Shown one piece after another: positions 42,533 through 53,837 of a DNA stretch of 64,000 nucleotides. This DNA is from Spiroplasma endosymbiont of Asaphidion curtum (GTDB lineage Bacteria > Bacillota_I > Bacilli_A > Mycoplasmatales > Nriv7). Every line of letters starts with the position of its first letter. Position 1 is the first letter of the stretch. A model generated the notes under the pieces. The model was not told the origin of the DNA and did no database searches. It saw only the letters and a program-made list of their open reading frames with translations. The stretch spans positions 992,001 to 1,056,000 of the forward strand of contig NZ_OZ035001.1 of the NCBI RefSeq assembly GCF_964031085.1, read 5' to 3'. A program made the position numbers and the translations under genes.

Positions 42533-44219
42533 CTTTCTTTACCTCCTTCGTTATTTCTTCAATTAAAGTCTTCTTACTAATAAATTGTGATGCATTTCTT
42601 AATTGTGATTTTGTCAGTTTTTGCAATTGTAATTTATAATATCAACTTTGAAACAATGAAAGATTAGAATTATTAATTATTTTCTTTAAGTCTAAGATTT
42701 TTTTTTCTTTTACTTCATAACTGTTTTCATATACATCAATTACTAATGTCATATTATTATTATGCAATTTTAAAATTACTTTTTGTTTAATTAAAATAAT
42801 TTTTTTTGTTAAATAAATAATTTTATTTTCTTTAGTATTCAATTTTTTAATTTTTGTTTTATCTTCTTTAAAAAATTGCTTTGCAAAATTAATTTTTTGT
42901 TCTGATATTTTTTGATATTCTTTTCAATATTCAATAATATTCATTTCTTTATTAACATTAATTCATAACTTTTGCGATAAATATAATGCTTGATTTCTCA
43001 TAAAAATAAATTTTAATCAATTTCTACTATGAGCTTCAAAATATTCATAATAAATATCAATTTTATTTAAAAGATAATAAATTTCAAGTTGAATAAAATC
43101 TTTAAATCGTAAAAACTTTAAATACCACCTATTAATTCCATGATAACTATATGATAATCTCAGTTGTCTTGTAGCCATTAATTGTAAATATCACTTTGTT
43201 ATTTTTGATTTTGGTTTAACTAAAAAATATGTTCCTAAAGCAATTGATAATAAAGCAATAACAATAATTGTCTCAACAATTTCTTTATTACCTGACATAA
43301 CAACTTTTTGAGCATACACAGCACTAACAAATAATGCTGAGAAAATAATACCAATAAAACTATTATTTGCTAATAACGCCACAGTAATACCATCAAACCC
43401 AATATTCAATGGAATAGATTGTACTGGTAAAAACCGTACCATACCATAGTAATAAACAAAACCAGCAATTCCAGCAACACATGAAGAAATTAACATTGTA
43501 TAAATTACAATTTTATTATACTTAACGCCAGCATACTTTGTAGCTAAAGGATTACTACCACTAATTTTAATTTTATATCCTAAATTAGTAAATTTAAAAA
43601 TAAATCAAAAACCAGCAATTAAAATTATTGTAATAAAAATACCTATATTAAAAGGCGAAGTAACAATTTCCTTTAAATTTAAATTTATTAATAAATGACT
43701 AGGAAAGCCAATTGATGCTCCATTAGTTTCAAGAGCAGACCCACTTTCTAAAACAAATTGATAAAAATATAAAGCTGCTCAATTTAACATTATCGTTGTA
43801 ACAACTTCATGAATATTACCATAAACTTTTAATAATGCCGTAAGTAATCCTAGTACCATTGCTGATAATATACAAATTAGAAAGACAAAGAAAGGATTTA
43901 AGGCATCAGCATTCCCTCAATTCCCTCAACTCAAAGCAATATAAGACATCACCCCAGCAAACATCATTTGTCCTGAAACACCAATATTAAATATCCCACC
44001 TCTAAATCCAATTGCAACAGCAATTCCTACTAAACCATAAACAGAAAAATATCCTAAAAAATCTAAAAATGCATTTTTACTACGAAAATTACCTCATAGT
44101 AAATCACTAATTTTATATGTCGCTAATGGATCATTACTAATTAATAAAAGTAAAAATCCAATAATAAAAACTATCGTAACTGATAATATGGGAAAAAATA
44201 TTTTTTTATATTTACTCAT
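42525..44219 (-). CDS. Nucleoside ABC transporter permease 1 with long C-terminal extension
   Basis: 564 residues, where homologues have about 350. Residues 1-342 are a normal permease: MSKYKKIFFPILSVTIVFII, FRGGIFNIGVSGQMMFAG, ISGSNPLATKYAGV and a final helix ending LVKPKSKITK. Residues 343-564 are an added cytoplasmic region rich in Lys, Ile, Tyr and Trp (SYSYHGINRWYLKFLRFKDF, YEYFEAHSRNWLKFIFMRN, KEDKTKIKKLNTKENKI) with heptad-like stretches. I know no domain that fits the extension. The start overlaps the ATPase stop. Confidence 0.8.
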
Positions 44220-46353
44220 CTTTAAAATTCACCCCCGCCATCATTAAACCTAATTTCTCTTTAGTAACATCATTCGCTTTAACTTCACCCATATTTTTAC
44301 CATTATTAATAGTAATAATTCGATCAGATAAATTTATTACTTCATCTAATTCATATGAAATTAAAAGCACAGCATTACCTTGATCTCTTTGTTTTAATAA
44401 CGATTCATAAATATATTCAATGGCACCAACATCTAAACCTCGTGTTGGTTGTTCAGCAATAATTAACTTTGGACCTTCTGATAATTCTCGTCCAATAATT
44501 ACTTTTTGTTGATTACCACCAGATAATTCTTTAACTTTATTTTGAACACTTTTAGCTCCGCGAACATCAAAGTTATTAATTATTTCTTGCGTTTTCTCTT
44601 TAATTTTAGCAAGATTTAATAATCCATAATTAGTATATTTATGATTAAATTGATCACGCAACGAAATATTTTCTCATAAACTCATATCTAAAACTAAACC
44701 TTGCTTTTGACGATCAGCAGGAATATGATGAATTCCTAAATTATATGTATCTTTAGTATCTAATCGTAATAAATTATACTCTCATTGTATTTTCTGACCA
44801 ACTTTAATATTACTATATTTTAATATTGCTTCTTTTTCTTTAATTTGTTTTAATTTATTAGTAATTTTATTAACAACATCTAACTCATCAAATAACATTA
44901 CTTCACCACTAACAGGATTTAAATGACGACAAATAATATTAACAATATCTTCTTGACCATTGCCTTCAATCCCAGCAATACCTAAAATTTCACCACGATT
45001 AATTGTTAAACTAAAATTTTTTAATACCTTAACCTTAGTTTTACTTAAAGTATTAATATTTTTAAGAACTAATAATTTTTTGCCTAATTTAACAGGTTTT
45101 TTCTTTAAAGAAAAACTTATTTTTCTTCCAACCATTTTTTCAGCTAATTTATCAACTGATGTTTTTTTAACATTAACCGTATCAATATACTCACCTTGTC
45201 TAATTATTGTACAACGATCAGCAATTGCTTTAATTTCATTTAATTTATGAGTAATAATAAGAACCGCTTTACCTTGAGATTTAAATTCTAAAAGCATTTT
45301 CATCAAATCATCTATTTCCTGAGGTGTTAAAACTGCTGTAGGTTCATCTAAAATTAATATTTTCGCATCACGATATAACACTTTTAAAATTTCTACTTTT
45401 TGTTGGTCATAAACAGAAATATTATTAACTTTTTCTTTTAAATTAATTTTAAAATTCATTTTCTCACAAATTTGTTCTATTCTTTTATTAGCTTCACGAG
45501 AATTTAATCAAAACCTTGTTTGTCATTTTCTTTTCATCCGATATAAAAAACTACGATAAAAATTCATTCTTTTTTTAAGTTGATTAATTTTACTACAAAT
45601 AATTGTTTCTGTATCAGCATTATTTTTAACACGATTATTATATTTATTTTTTAAAGCAATAATAATATCAGTTAATTTATATTCCAATTTTTCTAATTTA
45701 TATGCCATTGTTTTATTAAATAAATTAAATTTTTCAAGAAGTTCTTGATATTTATGTTCTAAATCTTTAACTTGCTGAGCATTAAGTTTCTTATTTTGTT
45801 CTTTATGATATCAATCATTAATTTTTTTTATTTTTTTTGCAACTTTAAAATCTATTTTTTTAGCTTTATGGAAAATTTTAGCTTCATATTTATGTTTCTT
45901 ATAATTAAAAAAATCACCTTTAATTTTTGCAATTTTTGCTAATTCAATTTTATCAATATAACTTATATAAATAGAAAAGAAATAATTTAATTGATTAATT
46001 TTTGCTTTATCTTTTAACTCATAACCAAGAATAATATTATCTAAAACCGAAAAATTATTAATTAATTGAAAATGTTGATGTACCATCCCAATACCTAAAT
46101 CAGTAGCAATATTAGGGGAAGTAATTTGCATCACTTCACCATCAATTTTAATAACTCCAGAAGTTGGTTGATGCAAACCAAAAAGTGTTTTCATCAAAGT
46201 AGATTTACCAGCACCATTTTCACCTAAAATCGCATGAATTTCACCATACTTAAGATCTAAATTAATATTTTTGTTAGCAACAACACCATTAGAATAAATC
46301 TTAGAAACTTTAATTAATTCCACAGCTTTTTTATTCTTTATTTCATTATGCAT
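44212..46353 (-). CDS. Nucleoside ABC transporter ATPase with ~170-aa insertion
   Basis: A 713-residue double ATPase of the RbsA/NupO type (usual length about 510). NBD1: Walker A LGENGAGKST, Q-loop MVHQHFQ, signature degenerate NISVYDQQKVEIL, Walker B ILILDEPT. NBD2: GIEGNGQED (degenerate P-loop), signature ELSGGNQQK, Walker B LIIAEQPTRGLD. Between the Q-loop and signature of NBD1, residues ~113-298 hold a lysine-rich helical insertion (KAKKIDFKVAKKIKKIND, LEKLEYKLTDIIIALKNKY). It replaces a segment that is normally about 45 residues. Confidence 0.85.
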
Positions 46354-46369
46354 TTAATTATATCCTACC

Positions 46370-47653
46370 TTATCACTTTGCTTTTTCACAAACACTTTCA
46401 TTAGCGATATCTTCTAACATATCTGTTTCATTACATTTCCTTAAATCTTCAATACTAATGGCCAATGCTTTTTTTAAAGCAACTAATTTATCGCTACCAA
46501 CTCTTTCAGTATAAAAATTATCAAAATCTTTACCATTCATTGGCACTAAAGAAACTTGCTTGGTTTCTTCTCAAATAAATGATTTAGTTCCCGGAGTTGA
46601 ATACTCATTTTTATCATCAATAGCATTATTATTTTTAATACGATAATTAATCGCATCCAATACAGTTTTAACAGCAAAAGAAATATCTTTTAAAGCTGAT
46701 GACTTAATTAAATGTTTATATCCTGCCAAATTCTTATCATTCGCTTGATCAACATCAACGCCAATAAATCAAGTATTAGAATTAGCTGCCAATATTTGTT
46801 TTAAAATTGTATTTCCTTCAGGAACAGAAATATTAAAAATAACACCAACATTATTATTAATAGCATTATTAGTATTAGTTTGAGCAGCCTTAATAGCATC
46901 ATTTGTTCCAAAACCACCATTAAAAGTTCCTGCAAATCACTCAAATCGTAACTTACCATCCTTAGCATCAATATCATTAGCTAAAATATTATCACTAAAT
47001 CATCTTAAACCTTTATTAAAACCAATCATATAGTTTTTAATCGCCGGAATATTTAATCCTCCAATACCGGTCATTTTTACAGTAATATTACCACCATTTT
47101 TAATAACTGGTAATCCCATATTATCTTTATCAACCTTAAAACGCTGTAAAATTTGTCCCGCAACATCAATTGCTGCCGCAAATCCTGGTTTTGATTCGTC
47201 AACTGAAATTTCATAATATTTATCAACCACTTTGGTATTTAATGATTTAATCATTTCATATACAGTAAGATCAACCGTTAAAAAATATGTATTATCATAT
47301 ACATCAAAAAAATTAGGTTGAAGAACAGTTTTACCATATGTAAACCCTGGGAGTATGACAGCTAGATAACCATTATCAATAGTTTTTGTAATTGCTGGAG
47401 TAATCATATTAGGATCATCTTGAGTATCAGGATATAAAACATCTAACGCTTCATTTAAATTAGAATCTACTTTTAACATCCCTTCTCAAGCCGCTTGGTT
47501 AAAACCACCATCTTGAGCCTTTAAAGGATTATTAGCAATCATTTTAAAAGATGACACACTATAACGACTACTACAACTAGTAACAAAGATAACTGGCAAA
47601 ACCATTGTCAATAATCAACGCAGTCCTTTAGTCTTTCCTAAACTATTTATCAC
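46370..47653 (-). CDS. BMP-family nucleoside-binding lipoprotein
   Basis: A 427-residue substrate-binding lipoprotein of the Bmp/PnrA (Med) family. The signal peptide MINSLGKTKGLRWLLTMVLP ends in the lipobox VTSC, giving a lipid-anchored surface protein. Family-like motifs: GGFNQAAWEGM, ILPGFTYG, IDVAGQI, IGVDVDQAN, IKSSALKDISFAV and a C-terminal acid-rich tail. The start is GTG with GAGAGG eight bases upstream. It is first in the leftward operon bmp-ATPase-permease-permease, followed by deoD, which points to purine nucleosides as cargo. Confidence 0.85.
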
Positions 47654-47790
47654 TCGTTTTTCCTCTCATTTCTATAGTTCTTATCTTAAACTCCTTTTTT
47701 CATTTTACTTTCTTTATAAAAATTTAGCAAGATTTATTTAAATTATTGAAAATTAATTCAACTTAATAATAAAAAATTTATTAATTATTC

Positions 47791-48872
47791 GCCAAATTGT
47801 AAAGTTAAGTGCAACTAAATTATTTTTCTAACCAAATATTCGATTGGTGAAAGATAATTTAGTATTTTTCTTGGTCTTTGGTTTAAAGACAATATAAATT
47901 TATGAACTGCATTTTTAGTAGTATTTGAAAAATTAAATTTTTTAGGAAATTTTTCTCTAATTAAACCATTAGTATTTTCATTAGTACCTCTTTGTCAAGG
48001 CGAATACGCATTAGCAAAATAAATTTTCACATTTAAATTTTTTTCAAGTTGTTGTCAATTAGAAAATTCTTTACCCCTATCAAATGTTATAGTCTTAACA
48101 AGATTATTTAGAAGAATTGATAAATAATGGCTAATGTTTTCGTTAACAACTTTAGTAGTTCTATTTTCAACTAACATTGCTAAAGTAAATCTTGATGTTC
48201 TTTCAACTAAAGTTATTAAACATGATTTACTTTTACCTCGTGATGATACTACAGTATCACCTTCTCAATGACCAACAGTTATACGATTATTAACATTAAT
48301 ATTTCGTTCTTTAATTGATTTACCATTAAATTTACCGCGATTTTCTTGAGATTTTCGTTTCTTACCTTTTCTTCTTAAATTTTTATTAGTAACTTTTTCA
48401 AGTAATCCAGAATAAATTCAATTGTAAATTGTTTTAAAACTAATAATTCATTCTTTATGAAAATTTTTAATTCTGCCATAAATTTGTTCAGGCGATCAAC
48501 CTAATAGTAATTTTTGTTGTACATATTTTACTAATTCTCTATTTTTAAACTTATGAAAATAAACATGTGATTGTTTTCTGTTTTCTGCTTTATTTTGTGC
48601 AATTAATGAAAAATAATGATTACTATCTTTATTTCTATTGACTTCTCGAATAATAGTACTAATACTTCGATTAAGATTTTTAGCTATTTCACTAATTTTT
48701 ACTTTAAACTTCAATTGATTCTCAATATAAATTCTTTCATATATGCCAAGATGTTTGTAACCCATATAAAAACTCCTTGCTTTGTTTTTTCTAAAATAAA
48801 CTTAGCATCATGAAATTTTTATATGAGATTTTTTGCAATTTTATTTACTTGCACTTACAAGTATAATTCAGC
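47791..48872 (-). mobile_element. IS30-type element, copy 7 (complete)
   Basis: Complete. It abuts an IS5-type A copy whose 3' third is missing; flanks ATTC and TTAT do not match. Confidence 0.9.
47815..48765 (-). CDS. IS30 family transposase
   Basis: 316 residues. One substitution (ILLNN instead of ILPNN) compared with the other copies. Catalytic residues intact. Confidence 0.9.
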
Positions 48873-49542
48873 TTATGTTTTTGTTCTTTATTTAAAGGGT
48901 TTTTCTTTGTTTTTTTCTTAGGTATTAGAACATTACTATGAATTTTTTGTATTCCTTGATAACCATTATCAACTATTAATTTAGTATTTTTAAAAATTGG
49001 GATTTTTGATTCTTTAAATAAACAAAAATCATGCTTTTTACCGAGAGAAAAATTTGTTGCAATAATTATTTTGCTTTCTTTTTCAATAATTACTTGTGTT
49101 TTAATAGTGTGTTTTTTCTTTTTTCCTGAATAAGATTGTTTTTGTCTTTTTTTGGGCGTTGAATGGGTGTTTCTGTAGCATCAATAATAATTGTTTTATC
49201 ATTAAAATAATCATTTATTAATGCTTTTTTACCAGCAAGTTGTTGAAAATCAGGATGTTTGATTAAAATATCTTCAATTCACTTGATATTTCGATAACAA
49301 CTAGCTTCACTAATATCAAAACTTTTACCAAGATGAAAATAAGTACGATATTCTCGTCAATATGATAAAGTCATCAATAATCTATTTTCTAATGATAATT
49401 TATTATTTTTACCACCTCTTTTAAACTTTTTTAACTCAGCTTCTTTTAAAATATTTAACATTTTATTAAAAGTACTTTGCTTTATTCCAGTTAATCGTAA
49501 TAATTCTTTATCATTAATAAAATTAAATTTATCAAATTTCAT
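48873..49542 (-). pseudogene. IS5-type A transposase, truncated
   Basis: It keeps frame 1 (to a stop near 49090), the A7 slippery run and the second-Asp segment (IVDNGYQGIQK). The C-terminal Glu region is gone. Confidence 0.8.
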
Positions 49543-49621
49543 AATCTTAAATTCCTTATAATTTCTATTTTAAATATATTTTATAGGAATTTTGTTTAAT
49601 AAATAAGTAATGCAAGAAGTC
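48873..49621 (-). mobile_element. IS5-type element A, 3'-truncated
   Basis: The 5' ~749 bp of element A with its inverted repeat at 49604-49621. The last ~330 bp were removed at the IS30 junction. Confidence 0.85.
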
Positions 49622-49658
49622 TATTCTTTTAATTTTTAATATAACTAATTTTCTAGCA

Positions 49659-51098
49659 TTAAAATGTTGGTTGCCCAATTAATGAACCAATTACTAAAAA
49701 TACTATTGATAATACCATAATAACTATTAACAAAGGCCAAACTCCTTTTAATAACGAACCATATGAAATATGTGAAAGGGCAATAGCTCCCATAACAACA
49801 CCAGAAGTTGGGGTTACTAAATTAACAATTCCTGATGCTAAACTAAAACTAGTAATTGCTCCTGATGTTAAACCAACACCTAGTGTAGGAGCAATAATAC
49901 TAAAAACTGCTGTTGCAAAACCACTAGCAGAAGGAATTAAAAATGATAAGAGAATAAATAAAAAATATAAAATTAAAGGAATAACTCATTGTGGTAAATT
50001 AACAATACTATTTTTAATTCCCACAATCATAATTTCTTGCATTCCTGTGCGTTGTAAAATTACTGTAATTCCACCAGCTAATGCAATTACTAAACAAACA
50101 GATAAAATAGCAGAACTTCCTTGTAAAATATCACTAACTAACATTTGTTCTGATTTTCAATTAACAAAACCAATAATAATTGTCGCAATTAAAAAAAACG
50201 AAGAAACTTCTAATAAACCACCCTCACCAATTCCTGGAATAAATTTGGTTATATATGGCACTTCAGTATTAATTGTTTTCCCAAATTCTTTAAAAACACT
50301 AATACCAAATTCACTTCAAGCAATTAAATAAAAAATCATTACTACAAATGCTAAAGCAAAGAAGATCAATGAAACAACTCTTCGTTTTGTTAATGGCACT
50401 TCTAAAATTGATTTTTTAAAAATTTTTTGATGCTCACTATGCATTGAAAAAACAACTGAATTACGGTTATCTTTTTTAACACGATAAGCATAAAGCATTA
50501 CAAAAACAATCGCCACCGTTGTCATCACAATTCAAATTATAACTCTTCAAACTATTCCTGTAGTTACTGCTAATTTACCAACAATTCCACCATCAATTGC
50601 AGCCTGGACAGCCGTACCAATTAAAAATGGATTAATAATTGAACCTAAAACACCAATCCCAGCACCTAACAAAATAATTAATAATCCCGTAAAAGCATCA
50701 AATCCCGCAGCTAAAATAATTGGTAAAATTAAAGCATAAAATCCTAATGTTTCTTCTGCCATCCCATATGTTGTTCCTGAAACTGAAAAGAAAATCATTA
50801 AAATAGGAATTAACCACAACTCCTTATTTTTTAAATTAGAAATTAACTTACCAATCAAAGCATCTAAAGCTTGAGTTTTCATCATCACATTAACAAAAGC
50901 CCCTAAAATTAATACAAAGATAATAATTGATGCCCGACCTTTATTAGTAAAACTTTCCATCGGAACTCAAAAAATATCAATAATTCCTGCTGGCGTTTTA
51001 GCAACCCCTGGAATTCAAGATAAAAAAACTAAAATAACAATAATTAAAAATAAAATGGTAAATGCCGTTGGCATTTTAAATTTAAATCACTTTTTCAT
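49659..51098 (-). CDS. YfcC-family (DcuC-like) transporter
   Basis: A 479-residue, about 11-12 helix membrane protein of the YfcC/AbgT-DcuC superfamily, which moves basic amino acids or C4-type substrates. It begins MKKWFKFKMPTAFTILFLII. Family motifs: GRASIIIFVLILGAFVNVMM, FSVSGTTYGMAEETLGFYAL, GAGIGVLGSIINPF in the first half, and ILSFLIPSASGFATAVF-like and NLVTPTSGVVMGAIAL in the second. The inverted-repeat architecture is visible. The substrate cannot be told from sequence. A short ORF lies just upstream. Confidence 0.75.
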
Positions 51099-51102
51099 AT
51101 CG

Positions 51103-51198
51103 CTAATCAACCATTGCCGCTAACACAACTCATCTAATAATATTAATTTCTAAGAATTTTCTCACTTCAAAACTAAATTGATATTTACTATCCTTCAT
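51103..51198 (-). CDS. Possible leader peptide of the YfcC gene (31 aa)
   Basis: MKDSKYQFSFEVRKFLEINI continues to WVVLAAMVD and stops five bases before the YfcC ATG. It has a proper ribosome site (AGAAAGGGA), whereas the YfcC gene has none of note. Either it is a leader peptide coupling translation or the original N-terminus was separated by a frameshift. Confidence 0.4.
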
Positions 51199-51249
51199 AA
51201 TTTGTATCCCTTTCTAATTTCACATATTTGCATATATTTTAGCACAAAA

Positions 51250-51275
51250 AAACAACAAGAATTAACTTGTTGCTT
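51250..51275 (-). terminator. Terminator after rpmA
   Basis: CAACAAG and CTTGTTG pair around TTAATT and are followed on the minus strand by seven T. It closes the rplU-prp-rpmA operon. Confidence 0.75.
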
Positions 51276-51306
51276 CTCATAATATTTAATTTAACAAAGA
51301 AAAAGA

Positions 51307-51591
51307 CTATTTTTCATAAACTGAAACTTTCGTTCTCTTTTTACCATAGCGTTCATATTTAACAACACCATTAACTAAAGCAAACAAAGTATCATCGCCA
51401 CCACGACCAACACTATTTCCAGGATGAATCTTAGTTCCCCGTTGACGATAAATAATCATCCCTGTCTTCGCTAATTGTCCATCACTTAACTTAGCACCTA
51501 ATCGTTTAGAATGTGATTCGCGACCATTACGACTAGAACCAACACCTTTTTTAGAAGCAAAGAATTGAATATCTAACTTAAATCTCATCAT
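51307..51591 (-). CDS. rpmA: 50S ribosomal protein L27
   Basis: A 94-residue L27, which reaches the peptidyl transferase centre with its N-terminus. It starts M(M)[14 protein letters not shown]: the N-terminal extension ending in QFFA before SKKG is the Firmicutes type that must be cleaved by Prp. The rest is conserved ([27 protein letters not shown]). AAGGAG lies 9-12 bases upstream. The Met at 51588 is the more likely start. Confidence 0.95.
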   Translation of the reverse strand: MMRFKLDIQFFASKKGVGSSRNGRESHSKRLGAKLSDGQLAKTGMIIYRQRGTKIHPGNSVGRGGDDTLFALVNGVVKYERYGKKRTKVSVYEK

Positions 51592-51596
51592 AATAA

Positions 51597-51902
51597 TTAT
51601 ATCTCCTTAATTTCTATATTTTGTGGATATTGCTCAGCAATAGTTTGTAACTGATAAACCATTGTATTCAACACAATTTGATTAACAGCTTGTGTTTCCA
51701 AAACCTTAATAATAATATCATCCTTAACCGAAATACTAATACTATCCTGACATTGCCGCTCTAATGCATTTAAAGTTCCAAAAACAACAGCACTAATCGC
51801 ACTACAAACAATATCTTGACCCTTTACTTTAAAACCAGAATGACCACTAACAATTACTTGATAATAATTATTTTGCTGTCTTTGAATCTGAACCCAAACC
51901 AT
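51597..51902 (-). CDS. prp: Ribosomal-processing cysteine protease Prp
   Basis: A 101-residue YsxB/Prp cysteine protease that trims the N-terminus of L27. The catalytic His is in VSGHSGF and the Cys in [13 protein letters not shown], at the spacing of the family. It lies between rplU and rpmA as in Firmicutes. It overlaps the end of rplU by 35 bases in another frame. Confidence 0.88.
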   Translation of the reverse strand: MVWVQIQRQQNNYYQVIVSGHSGFKVKGQDIVCSAISAVVFGTLNALERQCQDSISISVKDDIIIKVLETQAVNQIVLNTMVYQLQTIAEQYPQNIEIKEI

Positions 51903-52278
51903 TATTACTATCACTAATTTCTGCTGTTGGCACCGCTTTTGACTTAGTTTCAACAACTTTAGAAACCTTTTTTGCTCCATCTAATAAAATATCAATAATT
52001 TTCACTTGTGTATATGGTTGACGATGACCATACTTAGTTTTACTATTTTTCTTTGCTTTATAGGTAAAAACCACAATCTTTTTTTCTTTACCTTGTTTAA
52101 TTATTTGACCAACAACCTTAGCATTTGGTACGAACCTTCGACCAATGTTACCATCAATCATTAAAACCTTATCAAACTCAACAATATCGCCAGCATTACC
52201 AACGATTTTTTCAATTCAAATTACTTGTTCCTTTTCAACGCTTAGTTGCTTGCCACCAGTTAAAATAATAGCAGACAT
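51868..52278 (-). CDS. rplU: 50S ribosomal protein L21
   Basis: 136 residues, about 30 more than usual. The core matches L21 (MSAIILTGGKQLSVEKEQVI, VVFTYKAKKNSKTKYGHRQP, YTQVKI). The C-terminal tail ([19 protein letters not shown]) is an extension formed by the overlap with prp. A TGA Trp occurs at VIWIEK. GGAGGGT lies about 8 bases before the ATG. Confidence 0.9.
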
Positions 52279-52400
52279 ATATACATACCCTCCAGCTTAG
52301 ACTCGCCAATTTAGGTGAGATTAAACTACTTATAAACCTATTTCGTGCGGTTGAAACCGTTTAAAGTTATCACAAATTAATCTTGCAATACTTACAACAT
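52279..52400 (-). promoter_or_regulatory. Putative L21 leader
   Basis: In Firmicutes the rplU mRNA carries a structured L21 leader. Here, on the minus strand, an AAACGGTTT..AACCGCACG hairpin and a C-rich/G-rich segment (TAATCTCACC, GGCGAGTC) end in GGAGGG before the start. Folding was not computed, so the assignment rests on position and visible pairing. Confidence 0.4.
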
Positions 52401-52450
52401 TAATAATTATAACCTAAAATAAATATTTTCGGTAGCAAAATATGTAAATT

Positions 52451-52600
52451 GGTCGCGTTTAGTTTTGTTAGGTATTGCTTTGAAGAAGCAAAACAATCAG
52501 CTAATTTATATTATTTAATTACTAAACTAACCCTACCTTTCTTGTTATTGTCATTTTTGTTCATCTTTATTTTATCATACTATTGAATTTTTACACAATA
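52451..52600 (-). promoter_or_regulatory. Repeated promoter-leader element, copy 3
   Basis: The promoter is TTGTGT, 18 bases, TAAAAT. The mini-ORF reads MTITRKVGLV and ends at the TAG within the outer stem. The inner hairpin is ATTGTTTTG/CAAAGCAAT. It ends 172 bases before rplU, upstream of the L21 leader. This copy ends CCTAACAAAACT, closest to the plectrovirus junction read in reverse. Confidence 0.6.
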
Positions 52601-52636
52601 AAAAATTATTAATTTTATTAAATTTTTTTTTAATTT

Positions 52637-53718
52637 GCTGAATTATACTTGTAAGTGCAAGTAAATAAAATTGCAAAAAATCTCATATAAAAATTTCATG
52701 ATGCTAAGTTTATTTTAGAAAAAACAAAGCAAGGAGTTTTTATATGGGTTACAAACATCTTGGCATATATGAAAGAATTTATATTGAGAATCAATTGAAG
52801 TTTAAAGTAAAAATTAGTGAAATAGCTAAAAATCTTAATCGAAGTATTAGTACTATTATTCGAGAAGTCAATAGAAATAAAGATAGTAATCATTATTTTT
52901 CATTAATTGCACAAAATAAAGCAGAAAACAGAAAACAATCACATGTTTATTTTCATAAGTTTAAAAATAGAGAATTAGTAAAATATGTACAACAAAAATT
53001 ACTATTAGGTTGATCGCCTGAACAAATTTATGGCAGAATTAAAAATTTTCATAAAGAATGAATTATTAGTTTTAAAACAATTTACAATTGAATTTATTCT
53101 GGATTACTTGAAAAAGTTACTAATAAAAATTTAAGAAGAAAAGGTAAGAAACGAAAATCTCAAGAAAATCGCGGTAAATTTAATGGTAAATCAATTAAAG
53201 AACGAAATATTAATGTTAATAATCGTATAACTGTTGGCCATTGAGAAGGTGATACTGTAGTATCATCACGAGGTAAAAGTAAATCATGTTTAATAACTTT
53301 AGTTGAAAGAACATCAAGATTTACTTTAGCAATGTTAGTTGAAAATAGAACTACTAAAGTTGTTAACGAAAACATTAGCCATTATTTATCAATTCTTCCA
53401 AATAATCTTGTTAAGACTATAACATTTGATAGGGGTAAAGAATTTTCTAATTGACAACAACTTGAAAAAAATTTAAATGTGAAAATTTATTTTGCTAATG
53501 CGTATTCGCCTTGACAAAGAGGTACTAATGAAAATACTAATGGTTTAATTAGAGAAAAATTTCCTAAAAAATTTAATTTTTCAAATACTACTAAAAATGC
53601 AGTTCATAAATTTATATTGTCTTTAAACCAAAGACCAAGAAAAATACTAAATTATCTTTCACCAATCGAATATTTGGTTAGAAAAATAATTTAGTTGCAC
53701 TTAACTTTACAATTTGGC
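52637..53718 (+). mobile_element. IS30-type element, copy 8 (complete)
   Basis: Complete. Inserted between the rplU leader region and the MATE gene; ATTT and ATAT flanks do not match. Confidence 0.9.
52744..53694 (+). CDS. IS30 family transposase
   Basis: An intact 316-residue copy. Confidence 0.9.
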
Positions 53719-53837
53719 ATATATATAAATTTGTGATATAAAGAAATTGTTATTAATTTAGTAGTAAAATTTGTTTTGCTATTAATTTTTTATATTTTAA
53801 GTGTTAATTAAGAAAATATTGTAATTGGGTGGAACTA

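Noticed and set aside
50047-50331. 94-codon plus-strand frame in the YfcC transporter
   Set aside because: Shadow of a long membrane protein gene on the minus strand.
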